Positions 10,245 to 20,145 of a stretch of DNA of 64,000 nucleotides are shown in pieces. The notes beneath the pieces are model-generated. The model ran no database searches. It had not been told where the DNA came from and was given only the letters and a program-made list of their open reading frames with translations. The stretch lies in assembly GCA_036936605.1 (NCBI GenBank), contig JAUPFV010000005.1, positions 236,603,591 through 236,667,590 of the forward strand, written 5' to 3'. This DNA comes from Limnanthes douglasii subsp. nivea (taxonomy: Eukaryota > Streptophyta > Magnoliopsida > Brassicales > Limnanthaceae). The position numbers were made by a program, and so were the translations under genes. Numbering within the stretch: position 1 is the first letter of the stretch; every line of letters begins with the position of its first letter.

Positions 10245-12030
10245 TCATTCAGTCATCTTCTTAGCTTCTTGAGCTGTTTTAGGGATTTGTTCAGAGAGAA
10301 TAGTAGCTGAAAACGCCTTTGCAATTTTCGTCATTTCTTTCCTGTCTGTTTTTACCGGATATGTAGAAGCACGAGGAACGTGTTCCGGTGAATACCGGTT
10401 AGGAGGAACCCTTCTATTTTTTCTTGGGGGAAGAACCGGAGTTTGAGTTTCAACAAATGAACTTCCTGAAATGTCATGGTCAGTAGCATTTTTTGAATTA
10501 TGACATTGTAAATTGTTTACCTCTTGATGGACATTTTCTTCGGCCGATTCACTGGTAGTATACCTGGCATTTATTTCTTGTTGCGCATTGTCTTCGGGAA
10601 AATCATTGGTGGTAAGAACTGCCTCGTCAGTCTCCTTTATGTTGGAACAGGTGTGTTCGGTGGCGCCATCTAACGACTCTATCGGCACATCCTCAAAGTA
10701 ACTTTCATATAGCAACCAGTCGAGTGATTCACTTAATTTCTCCCCTTGAGCACGAGATTGGTGGTCAAAAAAATAATCGGATTCTAAGAAGTCACAGTCC
10801 ATGGTGGCATGGATTCGACGAGTAAAAGGATTGTAACACCGATATCCCATTTGATGAACACCGTACGCAACAAATACATACTTTGCAGCACATGGATTAA
10901 GTTTGTTTCGACTAGTTTTAAGGATATGAACAAACACCAAACAACCAAAGACACGATGTGGTAAGGTCATAACAGATGGAATTGTAACTTGGGTGACAAG
11001 CACTTGCAATGGATTTTTATTTCCTAGACGTCATGTTGGTAGACGATTTGAAAGAGACGTGGCTGTAGCAAGAGCTTCTGGCCAAAGAGAACAAGGAACT
11101 CTAGATTCAATCATAATAGCACGATTTTTTTCAAGTAAAGTACGATTTTTTTGTTCTGAAGTACCGTTTTGTTGAGGTGTGTTTGGACAAGTGGTTTGAT
11201 GGATAAGACCATTTGTTTTGAAAAAATTATGCATTGTTTGGTTGACAAACTCTCTTCCATTATCAGAACGAAGAATCTGTATTTTTTTCAAATTGAGTCA
11301 AAATCATTTTGTAAAAACAAACAAATATTTCTGGCACTTCCGATCTATGTTTCATGAAGTATATCCAAGTCATTCTTGAGAAATCATCCACAAATAAAAC
11401 AAAGTATCTGATTTGATTGTTAGTGGAATTTGGTGCTGGACCCTAAACATCAGAATGGATTAGCGAAAAAGCATAATCAACTCTAGTATTACTTTGATTA
11501 AATGAGACCCTATGATTTTTTGCAAGAATGCAGGTTTCACATTTCTCATGAATGGTATTATTCAAAAAAAGACTATGATACAAACTTTTAAGATAGCTAA
11601 AAGAAGGATGACCAAGTCGTCGGTGCCATAACCAAAGTTTCCTTTCGGTTGTTCCGTGAGCAAGCATGGCATGTCCCTTATGAACTACTTCATCAACATA
11701 ATAGAGACCTCCTTGTTCAGTACCACGCCCAATGATCTCCTTCGTACGAATGTCCTGTAAAAAGCAAAAAGATGGATACATAAGAACCACACAGTTGATT
11801 TGTTTTGTCACTTGACTAACAGATAATAACTTTAAGGATAGTGAAGGAATGTAGAGGCAGTTTTTAATTTCCATTTTTTCCGAAAAAATAATTGAACCTC
11901 CCCCTTTGACTTCACAAATTTCTCCACTAGCACTCTCAATATGGGACTTCTTTGGAGATGACATATCACCAAAATCTTTACGATCATAAGACATGGTGTC
12001 TGTAGCCCTGCAATCAAAGATCCAATTAAT
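10245..12030 (-). pseudogene. Copia protease and integrase remnant
   Basis: Protease start near 11992-12030 reads 'WIFDCRATDTM'. This is the Copia aspartic protease site with the Gly of the D-x-G triplet changed to Arg. Next come the GAG-pre-integrase motif 'LWLWHRRLGHPSFSYLKS' and a zinc-type 'CETCILAKNH' (11443-11994). The integrase core follows: 'SDNGREFVNQ' and 'NTPQQNGTSEQKNRTLLE' (11031-11291). A C-terminal part at 10245-11009 contains 'PHRVFGCLVFVHILK'. At least three frame breaks and a stop between the pieces make it inactive. Confidence 0.82.
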
Positions 12031-13104
12031 TTATTTCTCAAACCTTTTACCTCCAAGTTTTTCATAGGAGTTCGTCGTCATTCCTCCAAAACCAGTGCCA
12101 CTTCCTTGCTCATTTTTAGTCGGATCTTCACCACCACTTGTAGATGAAGCCCGTTTTACATTAGATCTGAAAAGTTGGTTATTTTTCTCCTTATGACCAT
12201 CCTCCCACCATTCTGGATAGCCAACCAGCTGGAAACATGTCTCTTTAGTTTGTTTCTTCATCCCATAATGAGTGCAATACAACTTGGATTTATCTTCTTT
12301 CTCTTTGGATCAGAATTTAAACCTCTGTGCAGAATCTTTAGCAGCCAAACCCATTCCAATTTCAATCGAGTCACTATCAGAAGAACTTGATTTTAGTATA
12401 TTAAGCTTGGCCACTTCCCTTCGTATTGTAGCAAATGTTGTTTCCACAGAAGGAAGATGATCCTTTTTCAGGATATCTCTCTTGACTGGTTCCAGCTTGT
12501 CATTAATCGCCACTAGAAATTGATAGAGTCTTTGTACTTGAGTCTTCTTATTATAGATCTGAATGTCTTCTGGGTCTTACACAGGGTTCAGATCTCGCCT
12601 ATCTATAGACATCCAGATGTTCTGCAGTTTGTTCCACAAGTCTTCTAGTGTATCGGACCCTTGCCTTAATGAATTATCCCTCTTATGAAGGTCAAACACT
12701 TGTAACGAATCTGTACCAGAACTGTATGTGGTGGCTAACCCATCCTAGAAGGCTTTTGCAGCGGGATATTGCGAGATATTATTCACCAAGATGGATTCAA
12801 GATTCTGGATAATCCATGTGAAAACACATTGATCATCTTGTTCCCATCGTGTATATGTTTTGTCAGTTTTGGATGGAGGTGTCGGCTCCTCTGTAATGTG
12901 AGAACCTCTCCCTCTTCCCCCAATTGCTTTCTTCATCAGGTTTGCCCATAAGGAATAGTTGTCACCACCGAGTTTAATCCCTAGGGATAAATTCTCGGGG
13001 TTAGTTGTTTGTTGTTGTGTTCCGAGACCATTTCTCAGAATGGCAGCAATTTGTATTGTTAATTCATCAGGGATTTGACTGACCACGACTTCATTGCCAG
13101 CCAT
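12031..13104 (-). pseudogene. Copia gag remnant
   Basis: Starts at Met (13104) about 40 bp after the primer site. The first piece (12745-13104) contains 'LGGDNYSLWANLMKKAI', the N-terminal gag signature of plant Copia elements. Shifted pieces follow at 12310-12513 and 12031-12282. The latter reads 'CTHYGMKKQTKETC' and 'LVGYPEWW'. The knuckle would normally be C-x2-C-x4-H-x4-C. Here the second Cys is Tyr and the His is Gln, so it can no longer bind zinc normally. Gag would form the RNA-packaging particle. Confidence 0.82.
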
Positions 13105-13142
13105 CTTTGTTGAGGATGTTCAGAATTCCCAGAATCACACGT

Positions 13143-13154
13143 GCTCTGATACCA
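13143..13154 (-). promoter_or_regulatory. primer-binding site, initiator tRNA-Met
   Basis: TGGTATCAGAGC on the minus strand, abutting the 5' LTR. This is the standard plant Copia primer site, complementary to the 3' end of initiator tRNA-Met. Confidence 0.9.
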
Positions 13155-13394
13155 TGTTAAGAGAAACAATCAAACAAGATGCAGAATGATTAGGGACAAA
13201 ACATGAAATTGTACATTCCCAGAAAGCGGCTAGGGTTTTGTGTTTTATTAGAAAGTGTTCCTTTTTGTATTGAACTCTCTTTTTTTATAATGCAAATCCA
13301 AGTAAGGCTCTCAATATATAGAGAACTTTGAGGCATATACAAGGAAACTTAATACACTGAATATTCTAACATTAATACACTAAATATTCTAACA
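13155..13394 (-). repeat. 5' LTR of the Copia element
   Basis: A 240-bp repeat, TGTTAG...TTAACA on the minus strand, followed by the primer site. It contains a 23-bp duplicated end segment (two copies of TATTCTAACA with intervening sequence) that the 3' LTR has only in part. Confidence 0.9.
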
Positions 13395-13399
13395 TTATG

Positions 13400-15470
13400 A
13401 TATTGATAATGTAAAATAAATGAATAATAGTTCATTGGTCGAAGTTATATAAAAAAATATATCTTTTAATTGGTAATAGGCGAAGAAGATGAAAAATATA
13501 ATGTCATTTCTAGCTTTAACCTAACTTAGATCAATGAGGGTAGGGATCCATGCAATCAAAACACATAATTTGAAAACCAAAACTATTCATATAGTTTTAT
13601 TATTTACTTATTTCTAATCTCCACTCTATAAATTTGATAAGCTTATTTTCTACCCAGATTATTAATTTTGTTTTATTTTTTTATTGTTAAAATAATTGAA
13701 CGGTATTTTTTTGTAATTGTTAAAATAACTTAACGGTATTTTTTTTAATTGTTAAAATAACTTAACGAAATGAGAATGATTTCAACTAAGCAATTTAGAG
13801 TAAAAAATCATACTTGTATAGTGAAAAAATATAGTAAACTTTTTTATTAGGATGCCTCACAATATAAGCTATTATCTGTAATATTTTGATTAATAATTAA
13901 TCATATAAATAAATATCGGACTCATAGATTAAAATTTCTAATAAAAGTAATGGTAAAATATTGGGTCGAATTCGCTTATGAAAATGGTTGAGTCGAATAT
14001 TGACAATTTAAGACTAAATTAAAAGTTCAGAGAATAATTTATAAAAAACAAATAGTCAAAGTTATAATCAATGACCGAATTTAACATAAAGTTGGATTGA
14101 AATTAACGGATATACATAGATAAAAAAACATGAATCTTGCTATTATAGCTTGTAAACCTTAAAATAAAATATGGATTGTAATTTTCTATTATTCCTCTAA
14201 AGAAGAGAAACATATATAATAAAATATTATATTTTCAATTAAGTCTTAATTTCAATTCATTTAAGCGCGTAGTTGTATTAATTAATTCACAATACAACTA
14301 AAATGAAATTCAAAGTTGTTAATTGGACTATCAATACAAAAAGAACGATAAAGCAAAAAATAAGAACAATAGAAAGAGAAATAAATAATTTATTCATGTG
14401 AGTTTTATATTATGCATATTAAGAAGACTCAAAAAGTTTACGTGTTTATTTAATCTAAATAAGATTCAAACATATCAAACCCAACAAGTAAACCACCCTT
14501 AAAGTCTTTAGTTATATATTTTATGTTTTTAGATAAAATATATAAAACATGTGATTTTTCTTTTCTATAAAGGTTTTATATCTTGGATTAATTGATGGTA
14601 GAGATATCTTGGTGTAAGGTTTAAACCACATGTTATTTGATTGATTATCTATTATAGCATATTAGGTTATGGTTTAACTCAGGGATAGTTTTCGGGCCTA
14701 TTTAGTTTTTTATTGGTCATTTTTTGGATTAGAATGTCATTGTTGCTGTTGTTTATAAAGTGTCGCAATACCTTACGTGGTTGGGCGGTGACGGCTTGGT
14801 TGCTGTAGCGATAAGCATATCGTTGTAAACTTACCCGACATGAACTGGTGTAACACTATATGTGGGTGCAAGACAAATAGGTTTTTTTTTGAAAGTATAA
14901 AGCATATAATACCTTTAGCATTATGAGGTTGTTCGTAATGAATATCACCCATGTAATTGAGTTCTTCACATAAGTTGAAAAAGACTTACCTAGGAATGAT
15001 AAGGTGGAGATTCAAATGTTGTCGCTGCAGCTCTCCACCATGATTTTTTTTATAGAAAATATACAATAAAGAAACATAAGCTTGGGATATAAATGATTTA
15101 CTCAAAGTTTAAGAACTTAATATTGACATTTCTAAGGACATTTCATCTAAGGACATTTTGTTAAAGTTTACATTTTTCAATTCTTCTTGAATAGTTTAAG
15201 AACTTTCAAACTTTTTATAACTACTAGTGTGCTAATAGACAGTTATTGAACTAATTTATCATGTTACTCGTGAGGAGAAAAAATAAAACTACGACATTTT
15301 GAAGTGCATATGATGAGTTCTCAACTTGGTAAAGCAAAAAAAAAAGTAGTTGATAAGCGTTTTGCTTCAGGAGTAAAGAAACCTATGAAATTGCCTTATG
15401 CAGGTTGGTTTTTCTTTTGCAAGAAGATGAGACATATCAAAATCAAGCGTGAAAATTACTACGCTTATAT
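13400..15470. other. AT-rich stretch, no clear gene
   Basis: A triplicated ~37-bp unit built on AATTGTTAAAATAACTTAACGG lies at about 13680-13770. The basic small ORF at 15304-15489 ('VKKPMKLPYAGWFFFCKK') lies just upstream of the Copia integrase remnant on the same strand and may be a frameshifted part of it. This could not be shown. Confidence 0.5.
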
Positions 15471-15593
15471 GAAAACTAAAGGTGGATGAAGTATCTGAGA
15501 GACGAAACTGCACGCCTAAGAATATGATGAGAATTATAATTAGTCATTCGAATATACCATTATCACTATGCGCCAAAATAATTATGTTGTATT

Positions 15594-15745
15594 TGTTAGA
15601 GATATAAGGCCTAGGCCCATTAGCCCATATAGTTTATCTATAAATAATATTTTTATACTCTATGTAATACACACTTTCTAAATAATAAAACCATGGTAGT
15701 CTTTTTGTTTCATTAGTCGTCTTTCTTTGTTTATATTTTTCTATA
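15594..15745 (+). repeat. left LTR of the TRIM-like element
   Basis: 152 bp, starting TGTTAGAG. The terminal CA has become TA. It is followed at once by the primer site. Confidence 0.9.
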
Positions 15746-16662
15746 TGGTATGAGAGCGTAGGTTTAGAACTTGAAGTTTTCATCTCTTCCGATGTGCCGA
15801 CGGGCAGTTGTTTTAGCCGTCTACCGGAAGAAAAGAAAAAATGATTTTTTGGGTTTTCGGATCTGGTGTGTGCAACCACAATCAACAGGCCTGATCGAGA
15901 GGTAAATGGTATCTATTTTTTCAGAATTTTGGACATTGGGTTCGAGAAATCTAATCCTTCAATCTGACAGGTTGGATCATAATTCAGTGCTACGGTTCTG
16001 AAGAAATTGCTACTGGAACAGTGCAAATTTTTGTTGGTAAAATCATAGTTTTTTTTTTTATATTTTAATTGGAAATTAGATTTAAATTTGGATTTAGTAT
16101 TGAATTTAGTTTTACATTTGAATTTGGTATTTGAATTTGGCATTCAGATTTTGTTTGAATTTTGTTTGGGTATTTGGCGTTGAGATTTCGTATGGATTTT
16201 GTTTGGTGTTTATATTTTGTTGGCGTTTGGACTTTGTCTGACGTTTTCTTATATTGACGTTGTTCGTTTCGATTCGTTTTGGTGTTTAGATTTCGTTCAT
16301 CGTTTGAATTTGGATTTGGTATAGATTTAGTTTTGTTTGGCTTTGTCTGACTTTGTTTGGATTCGTTTGGATTCGTTTGGTGTTTAGATTCGTTTGTATT
16401 AGTTTTGAGTTTGGAGTTTGAAGATTAGATTTCGGAGTTTGAATATTGGAGCTTGAATATTGGAGCTTAGAGATTGGAGTTCGGAGATTGGATTTTGATT
16501 TTTGGGTTTTGACGTTTCAATTTTGATTTTGGCGTTTTGTTTTGATTTTGGCTTTCGATTATGGTTTTAAAGTTTGGTGTTTTGTTTTTGCTTCAATTTT
16601 TGTTTTTGTTTTGTGTAAGAAACTCCCAATGCAAGAATAAGCATTGCAAGTTTGAGAGGGTG

Positions 16663-16814
16663 TGTTAGAGATATAAGGCCTAGACCCATTAACCTGTTTA
16701 GTTTATCTATAAATAATATCTTTATACTATATCTAATACACACTTTCTAAATAATAAAACCCTAGTAGTCTTTTTGTTTCTTTAGCTGTCTTTTTTTGTT
16801 TATCTTTTTCTACA
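16663..16814 (+). repeat. right LTR of the TRIM-like element
   Basis: 152 bp, ending CTACA and preceded by the polypurine tract. A modest number of substitutions separate it from the left copy. Confidence 0.9.
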
Positions 16815-19341
16815 ATATTTATTCATAATAGTTTCCATACAAAACCATATGCATATTTTAAAATTTTCATCTGAAGTGAAGCATTATTAACAAAATAAAA
16901 ATAAATTGGAATCTAAACCGGTTATACATTATTTCATTATATATACAAAATATTCAAATGGTTTTAAGTTTTATGAATTTTCCACTGAAAATATATTTGA
17001 GATGAGAAAAGCAACGTTCTTAGAGGATGTTGAATATGAATATGATGAATTTATGAACAATATTTCATTTTGTGGAAGAATCCATAAAGATTTATGAAGG
17101 TTCTAACAAACATACTCGAGTATCAGATGATTTGGTTTCATTACCAATCATTATATTCCCGTTAGAACATGGAAATGTTCAAGATGAAGTTTGTCTTCCA
17201 CTTAGGGAGAAAAACTAATTTATTTAAAAAAATCAAACCATACCCCTTCAAGAAGTTCAAATTGAAGTATAGTTTCCTTAAAAATGTCTACTAGAGAAAA
17301 TAATATTTTTATATCTTTGGATTATGCAATATATTTTGAAGAACATAAGGATTTATGTGGTGTACGATACACGATCCATTGTATTTTCATGAATCCGAAA
17401 AAACTATCATTCCCAAATGTTGATTAACATTATGAAGAATGAATACAAATCAATGCAAGATAATGTAGTTTTGGAGTTTATCTCATTTTGTGAAGGAAAG
17501 AAGTCAATCGGTTTTAAGTGATTTACAAAACCAACCTGGATTTCCAAGGAGATGTGAAGAAACATAAAGCGTAAATTGTGGAAAACGATTGTACTCATTG
17601 TGAAATATCTGACTTTGAAAATACCTTTTTCATGGTTTCATTGAAGGAATTAATTTAGGATTATCATAACACTAGTTATGTATTTTGACATAGAAATTTA
17701 TCAAATAAATGTAAAGATCATTTTTTAATGATGATATTAAGGAGACCATTTACATGGTGCAGCCTAAGAACTCTGTAACTGGTGATTCAATATCGATACT
17801 ATGGAAACTTAAGAAATTCATCTATGGGCTCAAACATATTCTCGATGGTGGTATCATAGGTTTCTCAAAACAATAGTCTAATTTAGCTTCGAGGTGAACT
17901 TGGTTAAAGACTGTGTGTACCAAAGGTTCAACGAGAGTAAGTTTTTATTTTTAATAATTTATGGTGATGACATATTTTTGGTTACGAATGATAAGGAAGT
18001 GTGACATAGTACCACAGAATTTTTATAGGATAATTTGATATGAAATATCTTAGTGGTGTATTATTAATATTAGGAATTCATATTCATTGGGATTGGTACG
18101 ATAGAATATATAAAGTATATTATAACGTTATGGAATGAAAAATAATAAGTATTTTAATACCCATATTACAAAATAAGATAAAATATGTCTAATTCAATAT
18201 CCAAAAATAAAATTTGAAATTAAAATAAAAACATTTTATAAGCTTTGGCAATCGAGAGTGTAAAGAATACAATAGTTGAATCTTCAATTTTGGTAGCAAA
18301 ACTTGTCGCATGTTTTAAAGTGTCCAACCAGGTACTGTAATTGCATATATTTTTTATGCAACTTCGTATTGTGTAATAGAACTTTGATTCTATATAGTGA
18401 TGACACGGTAATCTAGTATTTAAACAATAATAGGAGCTTAGCTAAGTCCAAGCATATGAATTTCATGTTTGTTAAAAACATAACATAGAATCGTGAAATC
18501 AACATAGAGAACATCGAAACAAACTCCATGGTGGGAGTCCTATTTGTAAAGTATTGTTACCTAATAGTTCTTCAGTAACACACCATTATTATAGATATTG
18601 TTTGTTTAGAGGATCATCGAGTTTAGTGAAACTTTGCAATGGGTCATGGGATGTCTTTGTCATTTAAAACGTGTACAATTGAGTTTTGTATCAAACATAT
18701 ATAATAATAATTCTTATTTACTTTTATTGATTTATCTTTCTCAATCAGTAGATCTCCACTTAAGTAATGACCAATTAAAAATAGATTTGTACGATTATAT
18801 TTTATATTATTTTTATGCTACACAACATGATAGATCCATATAGTTGATTAGTGCTAATGGTGTGATTATTGTATATGTCTTTAATCTTTTATCAATTATT
18901 ATGTGTATACGTCTTGTAGTAGCATATAAATGGTCCAAATGGAAGATTGTTGAAACTTTTTTACTAAGATGGATAGTTATAGTTAATGATGTGTTTACTA
19001 TTTACGTTGATTAATTAGTAATAATGTAAATGGAATAAAACCCTTCATGGAGATATTTTTTTAAAAAAATAAAATGATTGAATTCGAATGTTAACAAGTT
19101 AAATTGCACTATAAATTTTAAAAAAATGAAACAAAAATTAAAAAGTTACGGTCCCTAACTAAATAAATTTCATATCTATGTTGATTAAAATTAACGAAAA
19201 ATATATTTAAAAAGTGAATATCGGTCTTCATGACCTTAAAAGTCATAATGATTCGTATAATATCTTTGAAAATAGATCACGCGAATGTTCATTCCTATTC
19301 ATTTTGATTGAATGAATAATTGTATTCAAAGTTACTACTCG

Positions 19342-19717
19342 TGTGGTTTATTTTACGCTGAGGGTAATTCTGTCAAGTGTTTTGGAAAGTTTTTGGAGTA
19401 TTAAATGTTTGGGTGTTTTGTAGTGAGAGATTTAAGCTGCATGGTTGTATTAAATGTTCATTACCCTCATTAATGAAACTAGTTGGGGTTTTTATACCCT
19501 TAATTATGGACCCATGGGCTTTCGGGTCAAATCATTAAAACAGGTCAAGTTTAAGAGCTAAATTACTTAATAAACTGATTAGCATCTAGCTTAGTCAAAA
19601 GGTGTTTAATTATTTTATACTTTTGTCCTGTCCGGATAGTTCAATGAACAGTTTATGTCCGAATTGCCCTTGTCCGGAAATCTCGGTAAGCAGTGGGGGA
19701 AAGATCTGGACTCATCA
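19342..19717 (-). repeat. 3' LTR of the Tat Gypsy element
   Basis: Ends at 19342 and begins at 19717 with TGATGAGTCC on the minus strand. A polypurine tract, AAAAAAGGGG then CTAC, lies immediately before it (19718-19731), which fixes the boundary. Positions 19342-19595 match the 5' LTR copy base for base in length. Confidence 0.83.
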
Positions 19718-20045
19718 GTAGCCCCTTTTTTAGGCTTTGTCAAAAAAAATTGGCAGGACTACAAATTTCACGTAGTCAGTAACGATATTTTCCGACTCGT
19801 TCGTGTGTCTGGTTCGAGGTTTGTCCGGACTGATTTCTTCTCAGAATTCTAAGAGTTTTTCTTTGGATCGTGGGACACGTGTCGCATTCTGATTCGACCT
19901 ACCAGTCGTTTTTTACCTAGATCGACGCTCCCACTAAACCTAAAAAGTAACCTCTGCATTTAATATTTCCCACTTCAGCGCCGTCTTCAATCATTGCTCG
20001 AATCTCTTCGTCTTTTCCTAGGTATCAGTTGTTTTTTTCCACTAT

Positions 20046-20053
20046 TATATAAA
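20046..20053 (+). promoter_or_regulatory. TATA box candidate for the antisense ORF
   Basis: TATATAAA 93 bp before the first ATG of the antisense ORF (20146), at a position typical of a plant core promoter. It suggests the antisense unit has its own promoter. Confidence 0.5.
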
Positions 20054-20145
20054 CCATTTTCTTTAATTTTTCATTATCTTCATCACTCTACAAATCCTTT
20101 ACAGAGCTTTCACCCTTTCTTTCAAAATTGTCCTTGGTTAGTTTT

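Larger units (their letters stand above)
9025..13394 (-). mobile_element. Ty1/Copia LTR retrotransposon, decayed, RNase H deleted
   Basis: A 4.4-kb element on the minus strand. Its two LTRs (5' LTR 13155-13394, 3' LTR 9025 to about 9254) begin and end TG...CA. The direct repeat TTATG flanks it at 9020-9024 and 13395-13399. Next to the 5' LTR is an initiator-tRNA-Met primer site. Domain order gag, protease, integrase, reverse transcriptase identifies Copia. The frame reaches the end of the RT region ('RYLKGTPG') and then jumps straight into a shortened 3' LTR. RNase H, the polypurine tract and the first ~25 bases of the 3' LTR are missing. By eye the LTRs differ at roughly 14 of ~215 aligned bases. 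Many stops and frameshifts make it inactive. Confidence 0.93.
15594..16814 (+). mobile_element. TRIM-like non-autonomous LTR element nested in a Copia integrase
   Basis: Two direct repeats of exactly 152 bp, 15594-15745 and 16663-16814, both starting TGTTAGAGATATAAGGCCTA, enclose 917 bp. Right after the first repeat is TGGTATGAGAGC (15746-15757), the Met-initiator primer site with one change. Right before the second is a polypurine tract, TTTGAGAGGGTG (16651-16662). Flanks are GTATT and ATATT, a 5-bp target duplication with one mismatch. The interior has no gag or pol and consists largely of low-complexity GTTTGGATTT-like sequence (16080-16600). The size and lack of coding fit a TRIM or small LARD. 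Confidence 0.9.
15480..18950 (+). mobile_element. ancient Copia pol remnant, interrupted by a TRIM-like insertion
   Basis: The frame just before 15594 reads 'VSERRNCTPKNMMRIII' and 'SHSNIPLSLCAKIIMLY', clearly the Copia integrase end. It resumes after 16814 with 'NSFHTKPYA'. Then come 'GFKFYEFSTENIFEMRKA' (16906-17097), RT wording 'KKFIYGLKHILDG' and 'KETIYMVQPKNSVTGDS' (~17740-17850), and RNase H wording 'SKSKHMNFMFVKN' (~18450). A polypurine-like GTCCAAATGGAAG (about 18932-18944) precedes a possible 3' LTR start. The whole is riddled with stops and shifts. No matching LTR pair was found. It is much older than the Copia element at 9-13 kb. Confidence 0.8.

Noticed and set aside
15304..15489. 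Small basic ORF with a slight histone-H3-like phrase (GVKKP)
   Set aside because: The match is only five residues, and the rest has no histone features. Position suggests decayed Copia sequence.
16080..16600. Satellite-like GTTTGGATTT low-complexity tract as an independent satellite
   Set aside because: It lies wholly inside the TRIM-like element between primer site and polypurine tract, so it is the element's internal region.
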